Of a stretch of 64,000 nucleotides of DNA, positions 1 through 9,387 are shown piece by piece; the stretch's first letter is position 1; each line of letters starts with the position of its first letter. Location of the stretch: assembly GCF_023952475.1 (NCBI RefSeq), contig NZ_JALHRX010000003.1:248001-312000 (forward strand). Direction: 5' to 3'. The position numbers were made by a program, and so were the translations under genes. Below the pieces are notes generated by a model, which was given only the letters and a program-made list of their open reading frames with translations, had not been told where the DNA came from and ran no database searches. This stretch comes from Cupriavidus sp. WGlv3 (lineage in GTDB: Bacteria > Pseudomonadota > Gammaproteobacteria > Burkholderiales > Burkholderiaceae).

Positions 1-1
1 G

Positions 2-538
2 ACGGAGGGCGGTTCCGCCTTCGTCAATGCCGAGGGTTATATCAAGCAGTTTTCCTTCCCGAAAGTCACCTACCTGTATCGGGCTATGGTGCCCTACCTG
101 GTGGTGTTCTGCGTCGGCATGCTGGTTTTCTTTGCAGTGGCCCTGGCCTATGGGCGGAAATTCGATCTCGGTGCGCTGTGGTTCTTGCCCGGCTTCCTGC
201 TGTTCATCGTTATTAATTTCTTCCACCTGGTGATCGTTGCTCACCTTGGCGCAAGGTTCCGCGATCTGCCGCATCTTCTGAGCGGTTTGATCCAGATTGG
301 CTTCTACGTCACACCTGTGATGTACACCGTCACCATGCTCAAGGACCGCGGTCTCGGCTTCATCTATCAATACAATCCGCTGTATTACCTGATCGAGATC
401 GTTAGGTACCCGCTGCTCAATAACGCGTCGCCTCCGGAGGAAGTTTGGATGGTTGCCGTCGGCTACGCCGTCCTGATTGGTATCGCTGCGTTCGCAGTGA
501 TGAAGCGCATGTCTCATCGCATTGTGTATGTTCTATGA
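2..538 (+). CDS. wzm: ABC-2 polysaccharide export permease (Wzm-like), 5' truncated
   Basis: This is the C-terminal 178 residues of an inner-membrane ABC-2 type permease. The reading frame is open from the window edge, so the start is missing. The visible part begins with the GSAFVNAEGYIKQF-like stretch that precedes the membrane core in O-antigen and capsule exporters. About four hydrophobic segments follow and the protein ends in a short basic tail. The family moves lipid-linked polysaccharide across the inner membrane together with a Wzt ATPase. The next gene encodes that ATPase and overlaps the stop codon by ATGA, so the two are translationally coupled. Whether the substrate is O-antigen or capsule cannot be told from this fragment. 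Confidence 0.85.
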   Translation, partial: TEGGSAFVNAEGYIKQFSFPKVTYLYRAMVPYLVVFCVGMLVFFAVALAYGRKFDLGALWFLPGFLLFIVINFFHLVIVAHLGARFRDLPHLLSGLIQIGFYVTPVMYTVTMLKDRGLGFIYQYNPLYYLIEIVRYPLLNNASPPEEVWMVAVGYAVLIGIAAFAVMKRMSHRIVYVL

Positions 539-1281
539 CCTCTGAGCTAAAGATCAGTCTGCGCGATGTGCGCGTGCGTTTTGACGTGTCGATGCGTCAG
601 GACAGCCTAAAAGGCACGGTCTTGAATTTGCTGCGTGGTCAGACGAACGGCAGCCGCGAATATGTCGATGCCCTAAAAGGTATCAACCTGGAAATCAAGC
701 ATGGCGAGCGCGTTGGGCTTGTGGGTTTGAATGGCGCTGGCAAGAGTACGATCCTGAAGGTGATGGCGGGTATTTACCCTCCGACCGCAGGTGAAACGGA
801 AATTGTGGGTCATGTATCGCCGATGTTTGAACTTGCGACTGGCTTCGAAATGACGCAGACCGGCTGGGACAACATCCGCATCAGAGCGATGTTGCTAGGT
901 CTGACGCCGGACGAGGTCGAGGAACGTATTCATAGCATCGCCGAGTTTTCCGAGCTCGGACATTTCCTCGACTATCCCGTGAAGACATACTCGGCGGGGA
1001 TGTTCATCCGGCTGGCCTTTTCCGTCTCGACGGCAATCAACCCTGAAATCCTGCTGTTGGACGAGGTGATGGGTGCCGGTGACCTCGTCTTTGCTGAAAA
1101 GGCGAAGCGCCGCATGTATGAATTTATGGAGCAGGGAAAGATCCTCGTCTTTTCAAGCCACTCGCTTCCCCTCGTCGAAGATTTCTGCGAGCGCGCGATC
1201 TGGCTGAGGAAAGGCGAGATTGCAATGGACGGGCACGTTAAGGACGTTCTCGCGGAGTATACGGCACATCCAGTGCGGTAG
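535..1281 (+). CDS. wzt: ABC polysaccharide export ATPase (Wzt-like, short form)
   Basis: ATP-binding subunit of the polysaccharide exporter, 248 aa, partner of the upstream permease. Walker A is GLNGAGKST at residues 64-72, the signature is YSAGM at 152-156, and Walker B ends in ILLLDE with D176 and E177. It stops soon after the nucleotide-binding domain and lacks the C-terminal carbohydrate-binding domain found in Wzt proteins that recognise modified chain ends. It therefore resembles KpsT or short RfbB ATPases. The start at 535 is chosen because it overlaps the upstream TGA in ATGA. An in-frame upstream ATG at 445 would lie inside the permease gene. Base composition is lower in G+C than in the core chromosome genes. 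Confidence 0.9.
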   Translation: MTSELKISLRDVRVRFDVSMRQDSLKGTVLNLLRGQTNGSREYVDALKGINLEIKHGERVGLVGLNGAGKSTILKVMAGIYPPTAGETEIVGHVSPMFELATGFEMTQTGWDNIRIRAMLLGLTPDEVEERIHSIAEFSELGHFLDYPVKTYSAGMFIRLAFSVSTAINPEILLLDEVMGAGDLVFAEKAKRRMYEFMEQGKILVFSSHSLPLVEDFCERAIWLRKGEIAMDGHVKDVLAEYTAHPVR

Positions 1282-1399
1282 GGGCGGGGGTTTGGCGGCG
1301 TGACTGCCGCCGATACCCAGCCGAGTTCGACGACTATATAAAGAGAAGGCCCCGAAACATGGGCTCCGACAATTCGGTCTTTGCGTTAGGGAATAGCAA

Positions 1400-3988
1400 A
1401 TGAAAGTCAAAGAACTTGTCAGGGATACCATCTGGATGCCTGGCTCACAGTATGTCGAGCACGTCAAGCCAAAGGTCTCTGTAATTCTGCCGACATACCG
1501 CCGTGGGAAAAGCGGGATGTTTCGCCGGGCAGTACAGGCTGTGCTTGACCAGAGTTTAACGGATCTGGAACTGATTATTGTTGATGACGCTAGTACGGAT
1601 GGCACATCTGACCAGATTGCCGAGTTCATGCGTCGGGACGGCCGTGTGAGCTGCCTGCGTCATCAAAAAAATATTGGGCTTCCCGCAATTTCGGAGTATG
1701 AGGCGTACATGCGAGCCCGCTCCGATATGATTGCGTTTGCCTTCGACGACGACTATTTTTATCCGAACGCGCTTGAGGATTTGCTGGAGCAGTCCGAAGA
1801 ATATGAGGGCGCGGTTTGTTACGGCTATGTCGAATGGACTATCCGGGATCCGTCGACAGGGGAGTCAACCACAGGAAGGTTGGGTGGAGGTAAATCGCAG
1901 GGTGCGTTGCGAGGAGGGAACTTCGTACCCAACAATGGGGTATTGCTTCCTCGACACGTTATCGAAGACGTAGGGTTCTACGACCCTCACGTCATCATGG
2001 CGCGTGTATGCGACTGGGATCTCTGGAGGCGTGTGGCTGACCGGTACGAACTGCGGTTCGTGGACGTAGCAGTGGCCCTGGTAGAAGGACCGTCGACAAC
2101 AGACAGCTTAGGCAGTACATATCGGTTGGATTCTTGGGCGGCCGAGGAATGGATGCGTACTGCGCGCAATGAGCAGCTCAGGCCTTCTGCATTTCCTGAA
2201 TACGAAATTCTCGTGGCAAATCCAGCCCATGGGGAGAGTACACGAACCGTATGTGAAACGGTGGGATACAGACACGCATTGCAACGCGGCTGGATCGAGG
2301 AGACGGTCGAAGGGCGGAGCGGCGAAGGTTATGCGCTGGTGGTGAACACCGATTATGACGCATCCACGACGCTCTGCTTCGATATGCTTCCCCAGAAATA
2401 TGCACAGCGCGTTCGTGTTATTAGCACGAGTGGGGTCTTCGGTATAGAAGAGATGGCTCGTGCTACATGCGTGATCTTCATCCGCCGATTGCGTGCATTT
2501 CAGACCTGGATTGACGCGGCGAAGGCGATGGACATCCCGGTCTACTACTATCTGGATGACAATTTTCCTCTGCTGACAGAGCGAAACGACATAAAGATTC
2601 CCGGGGAGGACTTTTCGTCCCGTGCATTACGCTCGTCACTTAGATCTTTTGCAGGTGTCTTCCTTACATCTCAAGAGCTAGTTAAGTATTTTTCTGATCG
2701 CCTGATTCATGAAAATTTGTTGTACTTTCCTCCGGCATGCGTGAATCAATCCACATTGGTCGGATCTCAAAAGCACGATCCGCGTGACGACGAGATTGTC
2801 GTTGCCTTCGCCGGTGGATCTCATCGGCACAAGGGCCTTTGGGATGCTGTAGTCCCAGCTCTGCAAAAGGTGGCGAGAGAAGGGATGCCTATCCACTTCG
2901 TTACCACAGAGACCGATGGCGATGTGGTGGAAGACACAGTAGGCCATGAGAATTTTCGTGTAACGCTTCTTCCCTTTGATCCCGGTTATGCCTTTGCAAT
3001 TCGGCGATATGGGCGATACGGGCCACATTTCGTAGTTCACGCGCCGAGCGATACTGAAAACAACCGCTATAAGACAAGAAATGTGCTGCTCACGGCGAAC
3101 CTGTTGAGCGCAGTTGCGGTCTTGCCGGATACCGAGCCATATCGTGACATCGCCGACGATCAAATAGCATTTATTGTCAAAGACCCATTTTTGACTTCGC
3201 GCTGGTACGAGGCATTTAAGACTCTGTTTAGTGGAAAGATTGACAATGAAGCCCTAAAGGTTGGGAACGCGGTGTATTGCAAGACGCACTTCTCAGGGGT
3301 TCAGAACGGTCAGGTTCTAGACGCCATTTTTGAGCGGCACGGCGGCGAGCCAGATTGGATGGAACAGCAGCGCCGTTTGCATGCTCTCGCCGTCAGGCAG
3401 CGCATGACAGCGGGGCAATTCGGTAGCGGGACGATCGCCGCGCTTGGAAGTCTTGGGGATGCTAGTCAGTTGGCGCGTTTTCGCAAAATGCAGCGATATT
3501 CGTGGCGGCATCGACTACTTCGCGGCTCAACCGATCTGTGGAATTCGTGCGCGCCAGAGTTCCTCCCCCTTTGCAAGGCGAGCGAGGCGGCTGGGTGGCG
3601 TAAGCCTTTTTCCTCGTTGGAATTGAGCGACACGCTCCATGAACTGCCTTTTCGAGAGTACAAAGTGGACCTTCCTGCAGGAAAGCTCCGAGGAGTGTCA
3701 TTTGCTCTAGCTGTTGACTGGCTGAAACAAGGAATCGTCGGAGTGGAAGTGGTGGCGCCTAACGATGCGATCGTCGCACAGGTTGGGCATGATTTAGCTA
3801 CGTTGGATCTGTCCCGGCCGGTGGAGTTCAGCTTCAACGACATTCCTGTGACCGCAGATAGGCCGTGGCGTTTTCGCGTTTTTTGCCGCTCGCACAGCCC
3901 AGTTTACGTGTACGAGTTTATCAACCGCCGCCTGCTTGGACTGCGATTTTCCGCAGCCACGCCTTTTGCGGAATTTGTTATAGCTTAA
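1400..3988 (+). CDS. Multidomain glycosyltransferase: GT2 + GT4-like + C-terminal beta domain
   Basis: A large cytoplasmic glycosyltransferase of 862 aa. Residues about 28-270 form a GT2 (GT-A) domain with VILPTYRR, the acidic pair D62-D63 in IIVDDAS, and a DDD motif at D116-D118. Residues about 310-650 form a second domain with YYYLDDNF (D386-D387), VAFAGGSHRHKG, NNRYKTRN and EPYRDI. The same landmarks appear in the 412-aa protein encoded just downstream, so the two share a GT4-like domain. The last ~120 residues look beta-rich and could bind sugar; that is a guess. The gene lies 118 bp after wzt and 3 bp before the next transferase. Codon use is A+T-rich. A two-headed enzyme adding two sugars of one repeat is plausible but unproven. 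Confidence 0.75.
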   Translation: MKVKELVRDTIWMPGSQYVEHVKPKVSVILPTYRRGKSGMFRRAVQAVLDQSLTDLELIIVDDASTDGTSDQIAEFMRRDGRVSCLRHQKNIGLPAISEYEAYMRARSDMIAFAFDDDYFYPNALEDLLEQSEEYEGAVCYGYVEWTIRDPSTGESTTGRLGGGKSQGALRGGNFVPNNGVLLPRHVIEDVGFYDPHVIMARVCDWDLWRRVADRYELRFVDVAVALVEGPSTTDSLGSTYRLDSWAAEEWMRTARNEQLRPSAFPEYEILVANPAHGESTRTVCETVGYRHALQRGWIEETVEGRSGEGYALVVNTDYDASTTLCFDMLPQKYAQRVRVISTSGVFGIEEMARATCVIFIRRLRAFQTWIDAAKAMDIPVYYYLDDNFPLLTERNDIKIPGEDFSSRALRSSLRSFAGVFLTSQELVKYFSDRLIHENLLYFPPACVNQSTLVGSQKHDPRDDEIVVAFAGGSHRHKGLWDAVVPALQKVAREGMPIHFVTTETDGDVVEDTVGHENFRVTLLPFDPGYAFAIRRYGRYGPHFVVHAPSDTENNRYKTRNVLLTANLLSAVAVLPDTEPYRDIADDQIAFIVKDPFLTSRWYEAFKTLFSGKIDNEALKVGNAVYCKTHFSGVQNGQVLDAIFERHGGEPDWMEQQRRLHALAVRQRMTAGQFGSGTIAALGSLGDASQLARFRKMQRYSWRHRLLRGSTDLWNSCAPEFLPLCKASEAAGWRKPFSSLELSDTLHELPFREYKVDLPAGKLRGVSFALAVDWLKQGIVGVEVVAPNDAIVAQVGHDLATLDLSRPVEFSFNDIPVTADRPWRFRVFCRSHSPVYVYEFINRRLLGLRFSAATPFAEFVIA

Positions 3989-3991
3989 TCA

Positions 3992-5230
3992 ATGGCAAAG
4001 GAAGTAAGCGCAAGGCGGATGGACGTCGGATGCACCGGGATGGCGCCAAAGCTCGTCGATGGTGCCATCGCTGTGAAACTCGTGATCGAAGGCGAAATTC
4101 CGACCACGCACATCGTTGGGCGCCTCGTGCGTGAGGCTATTGGCACGAATGGAAGTGTTCAGCAAATGTTCGTGCCTGAATTTGTGCCGGCTCAGCTTGC
4201 AGCGCACGCCTTACCTCTGCTTATCCGGGTCGGAGATCCGGGTGGACATCAGATGCTGAAATGGATGATCCGCCGTGATATCCCTTTCCTTTATTACGTT
4301 GATGACAATTTCTGGGAGCTCAAGGGCGATACTCCGCTTGCCCAGTACTACCAAGCTCCTGAGGTGAGGGCGACTCTAGAACTGGCAGTGCGCCACGCGC
4401 ATACCGTTATTGTCAATTCACCCTTGCTGGGTGCTTACCTTCGAGATCGCTTTGGTGCGAAAGTGAGCGTGCTGCGGGCGCCTTTTGATTTCAGCATTCT
4501 CGCTGAGAATTGCTCGCGCCTGCCACACCCGCTTGAGATGCGTATTGGTTTTGCCGGTAGTGTGACGCGTGAGGGGGACTTTGTTGAAATCATACCCGCA
4601 CTCGAACGAATTCTTGCCGACTTCAGTGAAGTTCAGTTTTACTTCTTCGGCTACTGCCCCCCCGTTTTGCGAAACTCCAGTCGCGTGCACTTCTTTCGGC
4701 ATGTCGATAGCTACGAGGACTTTATTCGATTGAAGAATGAGTGTTCGCTCGACATCGGGCTTGCGCCGATGGCTGACTCCGAATCGAATCTATACAAAAC
4801 TAACAACAAATATCGCGAATATGGCGCTCTGCATGTCGCCGGCATTTACTCGGACTCTCCGCCATATCGGGACTCTGTCCGGCACGGAGAGAATGGTCTG
4901 CTAATCCCCATGGATGCAGAGGCGTGGTATGAGGCAATCGCGCTCCTCGTGCGCGACCATGATCTGCGTGATCGCATTGCCGATGCGGCGTACGAGGACG
5001 TCCGGGAAAAGTACGCTCAGACGACGGTCGCGGCGCAATGGCGCGACTTGTTGCTTCGATTTGCGCGCGAAAGCCCGAAGCCGACACTGTCTCGACGCGT
5101 GATCGCCGCGGACACGGTCGCAATCCGCATCGGCGGCTGGATCGCCAAGACTCGCCTGCGGGTAACGCTGAAGCTGCTGCGCATCCGTGGATGGGCGAGG
5201 GGTTTTATCGGGGGTTTGCATGGCGGCTGA
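3992..5230 (+). CDS. GT4-like glycosyltransferase sharing the YYxDDNF domain
   Basis: A 412-aa putative glycosyltransferase. It contains LYYVDDNF (D104-D105), IGFAGSVTREG, SNLYKTNNKYREYGAL and PPYRDS, in the same order as the second domain of the preceding 862-aa protein. This suggests duplication of one transferase domain. The C-terminal half resembles the nucleotide-sugar-binding lobe of GT4 enzymes, ending in a helix of the type seen after DAEAWYEAI. No signal peptide or membrane segment is visible. It starts 3 bp after the upstream stop. The alternative start at 4019 would drop nine residues. It belongs to the A+T-richer polysaccharide block and overlaps the following GT2 gene. The sugar specificity is unknown. 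Confidence 0.75.
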   Translation: MAKEVSARRMDVGCTGMAPKLVDGAIAVKLVIEGEIPTTHIVGRLVREAIGTNGSVQQMFVPEFVPAQLAAHALPLLIRVGDPGGHQMLKWMIRRDIPFLYYVDDNFWELKGDTPLAQYYQAPEVRATLELAVRHAHTVIVNSPLLGAYLRDRFGAKVSVLRAPFDFSILAENCSRLPHPLEMRIGFAGSVTREGDFVEIIPALERILADFSEVQFYFFGYCPPVLRNSSRVHFFRHVDSYEDFIRLKNECSLDIGLAPMADSESNLYKTNNKYREYGALHVAGIYSDSPPYRDSVRHGENGLLIPMDAEAWYEAIALLVRDHDLRDRIADAAYEDVREKYAQTTVAAQWRDLLLRFARESPKPTLSRRVIAADTVAIRIGGWIAKTRLRVTLKLLRIRGWARGFIGGLHGG

Positions 5231-6215
5231 CATGCATGTTAGGGGGGGCAGCTCCGTCGTTCCGCTTCACGAAGGCAGGGGGGTTGCTGCGGTCGTTATC
5301 ACGTACAACCCGGACGGGGAGGTGTTGCCCCGCTTGTTAGACCGCTGCGCTGCTCAGGTAGACCGGATCATCGTGGTTGACAATGGTACGACAGCGGTAG
5401 ATGTTCCAGCCCTCTGCCGTCCTTTCGAAACCCGATGCCTGATCACGTACGTGCCACTAGGCACCAACCTCGGCATCGCCGCAGCCCAAAACCGCGGTAT
5501 CGAAGCAGCAAAGGCCGCCGGTGCCGAATACGTGCTCTTGCTGGACCACGACAGTGTGCCGGCCGACGGCATGGTCACCGTGCTGCGGCAAGCCGACCGG
5601 CAACTGCGCGAGGCCGGCGTCGAGGTCGGCGCCGTGGGCGCGGTGGCGCACGACCGCCGCACGGGCACGACCTCCAAGGTGGTGCGCATGGTGCGCGGCC
5701 GCGTGCAGCGGCTTGCCACCCTGACCTCGGAGCCTTATGTCGAGGCCGATTTCCTGATTGCCTCCGGCACCATGATCGCGATCTCGGTGCTCGAACGCTA
5801 CGGCATGATGAACGAGGGCTATTTTATCGACCACGTCGACACGGAATGGTGCCTGCGCGTAAAGGCGCGAGGCATGCGGCTCTTTGCAATTCCGCGCGCC
5901 CGGCTGGAGCATGCATTGGGCGACCATGTCGTGCGGGTCTGGCTGGGCCGCTGGCGCGAGGTGCCCGTGCATTCTCCTGCCCGCGATTACTACATGTTCC
6001 GCAATACCGTGCGCATGCTGCTGACGACGCCGATGAGTCTTGCATGGCGGATTACCCATGTGTTCCGCCTGTCGCAGTTTGCGGTGTTCTTCGGCCTCGG
6101 CATGTCGCCGCGGCTGAAGCGAATCCGATTGATGACCCGAGGCATCATCGACGGCGTAAAGGGCCGCGGTGGCGCGTTGGTGGATGCGAGGCCGGGTCGT
6201 GGAAGCAACCGCTAA
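5220..6215 (+). CDS. GT2 glycosyltransferase, rhamnosyltransferase-like
   Basis: A family 2 glycosyltransferase, about 331 aa. It has the GT-A opening VAAVVITYNPDGE, the VVDNGT acidic motif, a DxD element in LLLDHDS, and FIDHVDTEWCLR, which is characteristic of rhamnosyltransferases of O-antigen clusters. I chose the ATG at 5220, preceded by GGGGG, which overlaps the upstream stop by 11 bp. An in-frame ATG at 5187 would extend the protein by 11 residues. The gene straddles the point where base composition changes from the A+T-richer island to typical high-G+C sequence. It overlaps the next GT2 gene at its 3' end. The family link is strong; rhamnose as the sugar is only suggested by motif. Confidence 0.85.
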   Translation: MAADMHVRGGSSVVPLHEGRGVAAVVITYNPDGEVLPRLLDRCAAQVDRIIVVDNGTTAVDVPALCRPFETRCLITYVPLGTNLGIAAAQNRGIEAAKAAGAEYVLLLDHDSVPADGMVTVLRQADRQLREAGVEVGAVGAVAHDRRTGTTSKVVRMVRGRVQRLATLTSEPYVEADFLIASGTMIAISVLERYGMMNEGYFIDHVDTEWCLRVKARGMRLFAIPRARLEHALGDHVVRVWLGRWREVPVHSPARDYYMFRNTVRMLLTTPMSLAWRITHVFRLSQFAVFFGLGMSPRLKRIRLMTRGIIDGVKGRGGALVDARPGRGSNR

Positions 6216-6981
6216 GCTGTTGACTGTTTCCCTGGTAAGCCACGGCCAGGGCGAACTGATGCGTCCGCTGATCAGGCAGTTGTCTACGATCGCCCATGAA
6301 CTCCCCCTGAAAGTGGTTGTTACGGAGAACTTGCCCGAACGCCGCAACACGGACGACACTTTCGGCGATCTCGACATCCGGTATATCCAGAATGCCGAGC
6401 CTAAGGGTTTCGGGGCGAACCACAACGCGGCCTTTGCTTTTTGCGATACGCCATATTTTTGCGTCGTTAATCCGGATGTCCGGCTGATCGAGAATCCCTT
6501 TCCTGCGCTATTGGCGCAAGCCTTGGCACGGCCGGGGGTCGTTGCGCCGCGTGTGGTGGCCAACGACGGCGCGGTCGAGGACAGTGCGCGGAAAGTGCCG
6601 AGACCATTGGTCTTGCTGCGACGGGCGCTGACCCGGTTAGCCAACAAGCGGATGCCGCCGGACTACACCGGCGAAGGGACGGTTCCGGTGGACTGGGCTG
6701 CCGGCATGTTTCTACTTTTTGATGCCACCTTATTCCGGCGACTGGGCGGCTTCGACGACCGCTACCATCTTTATTGCGAGGATGTGGACGTTTGCCTTCG
6801 CACATGGCTGAATGGAGGCAGTGTCCATCTGGCCAATGATGTCATAGTGATGCACGATGCCCGCCGTGATAGCCACCGCCGGCTTCGCTACCTCCGCTGG
6901 CATATGGCAAGCATGATGCGGCTGTTTACGTCCGCCGCCTACTGGCGGTTCCGCTTGCGCCATGTCGCCGCCGGCAATTGA
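6199..6981 (+). CDS. GT2 glycosyltransferase
   Basis: A family 2 glycosyltransferase of about 260 aa. It has LLTVSLVSHGQGE at the N-terminus, GFGANHNAAF, CVVNPDVRL (the DxD-like NPD motif) and CEDVDVCLR near the C-terminus, all typical of GT2 enzymes of polysaccharide clusters. I prefer the GTG at 6199, which has GAGG seven bases upstream. An ATG at 6184 and a GTG at 6169 are in frame. With any of these the gene overlaps the preceding GT2 gene, so the two are probably translated together. It ends 19 bp before the WecA-type gene. The sugar transferred is not known. Confidence 0.85.
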   Translation: MEATAKLLTVSLVSHGQGELMRPLIRQLSTIAHELPLKVVVTENLPERRNTDDTFGDLDIRYIQNAEPKGFGANHNAAFAFCDTPYFCVVNPDVRLIENPFPALLAQALARPGVVAPRVVANDGAVEDSARKVPRPLVLLRRALTRLANKRMPPDYTGEGTVPVDWAAGMFLLFDATLFRRLGGFDDRYHLYCEDVDVCLRTWLNGGSVHLANDVIVMHDARRDSHRRLRYLRWHMASMMRLFTSAAYWRFRLRHVAAGN

Positions 6982-7000
6982 ACATTATTAGAACGATTCC

Positions 7001-8104
7001 ATGTTCGATTTCTTTTGGGTTCCAGCTTTTGCCTTCCTGGTCTCCGCGCTGAGCGTTCTGCTGCTGCGGCCAGTCGCTATGGTCGGCGGCCTGCTGGATC
7101 GTCCCGACAACCGCAAGCGGCACCACGGAGCGGTGCCGCTGGTCGGCGGCATTGCCGTAACGCTGGCTGTCTGGGCTGGTTGCCTGCTGTTCATGCGCAA
7201 CCAGGGTTACTACGTCGCGCTGTTGGGAGGGCTGACATTGCTGGCTTTTGTCGGCCTGATCGACGACATGCAAGGCATGTCTCCGGTGGCCAAACTGGGC
7301 GCACAGATCTTTGCGGCGATCCTGATGACGTCATGGGGCGGCGTCTATCTGACGTCGCTGGGCGACATCTTTGGCCGGCGCGAGATCGAATTGGCAAACT
7401 GGGCCATCCCGCTGACGCTTTTTGCCGTAGTCGCCGTCATCAACGCCATGAACATGAGCGACGGACTCGATGGCCTGGCGGGCGGGCTTTCGCTGATCGT
7501 GTTCGGCTGGTACGCCTATCTGGCCGGCGAGTTGGGCAATCTCGCTGCGCAGCGCGTATGCGTGATTTTCTGCGGCGCTATTCTCGGCTTTCTGATCTTC
7601 AATATGCGCAACCCCTTCCGGGGAAAGTTGCGCGTGTTTCTCGGCGATGCCGGCAGTCTGATGCTCGGATATGGCATCGTCTGGTTTGCGGTGGAGTTGT
7701 CACAGCCGACTTACAACAACGGCCTTCATGTGCCGCCAGTTGTCATGCTCTGGGTGCTGGGTTTTGTGCTGATCGATCTGCTGGTGGTGGTCATTCGTCG
7801 CGCATTGAAGCGACGCAATCCGCTCTCTGCTGACCGCACTCATTTGCACCACGTGTTGCTTCGCCTTGGCCTGAGCCCGGATGCCATTGTCTGGGTCATC
7901 CTCGTCAGCAACGCCTTGCTGGGTTTCGTCGGCGTTTACTGCTGGAAGCAAGGGGTCTCGGAGCAGGTGCTATTTCTTTCATTCCTTGGTGTCACCGGGC
8001 TTCATCTGTTGCTGATGCGTAATGCATGGCGCTGCCTGCGCGTTGGCCGCCGAATCGTGCTGCGCGGTAAGCGCAGTTTCAACTCGGGTAATAATGGAGA
8101 GTAA
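7001..8104 (+). CDS. wecA: Undecaprenyl-phosphate HexNAc-1-phosphate transferase (WecA/MraY family)
   Basis: Integral membrane enzyme of 367 aa that starts glycan synthesis by moving a sugar-1-phosphate from a UDP-sugar, probably UDP-GlcNAc or a relative, to undecaprenyl phosphate. The family motifs are present in order: LLDRPDNRKRH near the N-terminus, D88-D89 in LIDDM, NAMNMSDGLDG at 148-158, FLGDAGS with D216, and the HLHH motif at 281-284. About ten hydrophobic segments are visible. It follows the GT2 genes by 19 bp and is the last gene of the plus-strand block. It ends only 26 bp from the convergent flippase gene. It could equally be called wbpL-like, since the exact substrate is not fixed by sequence alone. 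Confidence 0.9.
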   Translation: MFDFFWVPAFAFLVSALSVLLLRPVAMVGGLLDRPDNRKRHHGAVPLVGGIAVTLAVWAGCLLFMRNQGYYVALLGGLTLLAFVGLIDDMQGMSPVAKLGAQIFAAILMTSWGGVYLTSLGDIFGRREIELANWAIPLTLFAVVAVINAMNMSDGLDGLAGGLSLIVFGWYAYLAGELGNLAAQRVCVIFCGAILGFLIFNMRNPFRGKLRVFLGDAGSLMLGYGIVWFAVELSQPTYNNGLHVPPVVMLWVLGFVLIDLLVVVIRRALKRRNPLSADRTHLHHVLLRLGLSPDAIVWVILVSNALLGFVGVYCWKQGVSEQVLFLSFLGVTGLHLLLMRNAWRCLRVGRRIVLRGKRSFNSGNNGE

Positions 8105-8130
8105 GGCCGTCTCGGGGTATTCCGATCTGG

Positions 8131-9387
8131 TCAGGCGGATATTGCCGCGTTGATAGCGGTGGCGCGGACGCGAAGGATCAGGATCAGGCCAAAGACCACG
8201 GCGACGGCATTGGCGGCCGCATATCCGGCCACGGCGCCGCGGACGCCAAGATGAGGGATTGTCACCAGGTCGACCGCCACCGTGGTGGCAAGGACCAGTC
8301 CCCACTTGATTGCCACCCAGCGCGGCCGGCGCAGGTATATGGGCAACAGGCTCAGTCCCACATCCGCAAACACCAGGATTGATGCCAATGCAGCCAGCCG
8401 CAACAGATCCGCGGTTTCGCCGAACGCCTTGCCGTAAAGCAGGTGGACGACTGGCTCCGCACAGAGCGCCAGAATGATGGCGCCTGCTGCGCCAAGGACG
8501 GTCATGCCCGCAGCAACGCGGAGGACATTGCGGCGCGCCGCAATGCCAGACTGCTGCGCAAATACGTAGAGCGGCGCTACGCCTGCCGCGAGGATGGTGG
8601 CGAGGGTAGTGAAGTTGTCGAGTATTTGCATAGTGGCCGCGTATGTCCCCAGTTCGGCCAGCGGCACGGCCGGTTTAAGGATCAACTGATCGGCGCGGCG
8701 TGCGGCGACCATCAGCATGAAGCTGACCCAGAACAACGCACCGTCGTACACCAGCTCACGCGTCAAGGCCGGGTCGTGCTTCGGGATCGTTTTCGGGGCG
8801 CGAGAGAGGTAATACCAGGTAAGCAGCACTGAGGCGATCAAGGGCTCGATCGCAAACGCACCGGCGTATGCCGGGACGAGTTCAATGCCGGCGAAATACA
8901 GGATCACGATCAGGCCGGCCTTGGCGGCGAGGGCAATCAAGTTGAAGACAACATTGGGACGGTTGTGGGTGCGCGCCTGCATCCATGCGATGGCAACCCC
9001 GAACGGTTCTCGCATCATGACCGCCGTTCCGAGGATTGCTGCGGGAATCCATGTATCGGCGGGCTGCTGCGTGGCCCCCAGCCACAGGCACATCAGCACA
9101 TAGCCGGCCATGCCCGCGCTCAGCCGAATGGCGAACACGTGTGCGACCAGAGTATGCTTCGCTTCTGGCGTCGCCATCGTCACCAACCGCGGCACCACCA
9201 CCTCCGCCGAACAAAGCAACGGTATCGACGCCGCAATAAACACCAGCGACTGCGCATACTGGAAATGCGCGAACCCTTCGGTGCCCAGCGCCCGCGCCAG
9301 CATGGCCACCACGCCGATGCCCACGACCACTTGCAAGCCACGGTCGGCCAGCAGCCAGAGCAGGTTGCCTGCGACTTTGCGGCGCAT
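8131..9387 (-). CDS. Wzx-like polysaccharide flippase
   Basis: A 418-aa polytopic membrane protein of the MOP (Wzx/MurJ-like) superfamily, with about twelve hydrophobic helices and a basic start (MRRKVAGNLLWLLADRG) typical of O-antigen flippases. Such proteins flip undecaprenyl-linked oligosaccharides to the periplasm. The start at 9387 is chosen because its ATG overlaps the upstream TGA as TGATG. A longer frame to 9426 lies inside the upstream gene. It is the last gene of the minus-strand operon 12978-8131. No Wzy polymerase is encoded in this operon. The ligase-like protein at 18079-19392 or a gene outside the window may do that job. Confidence 0.85.
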   Translation of the reverse strand: MRRKVAGNLLWLLADRGLQVVVGIGVVAMLARALGTEGFAHFQYAQSLVFIAASIPLLCSAEVVVPRLVTMATPEAKHTLVAHVFAIRLSAGMAGYVLMCLWLGATQQPADTWIPAAILGTAVMMREPFGVAIAWMQARTHNRPNVVFNLIALAAKAGLIVILYFAGIELVPAYAGAFAIEPLIASVLLTWYYLSRAPKTIPKHDPALTRELVYDGALFWVSFMLMVAARRADQLILKPAVPLAELGTYAATMQILDNFTTLATILAAGVAPLYVFAQQSGIAARRNVLRVAAGMTVLGAAGAIILALCAEPVVHLLYGKAFGETADLLRLAALASILVFADVGLSLLPIYLRRPRWVAIKWGLVLATTVAVDLVTIPHLGVRGAVAGYAAANAVAVVFGLILILRVRATAINAAISA

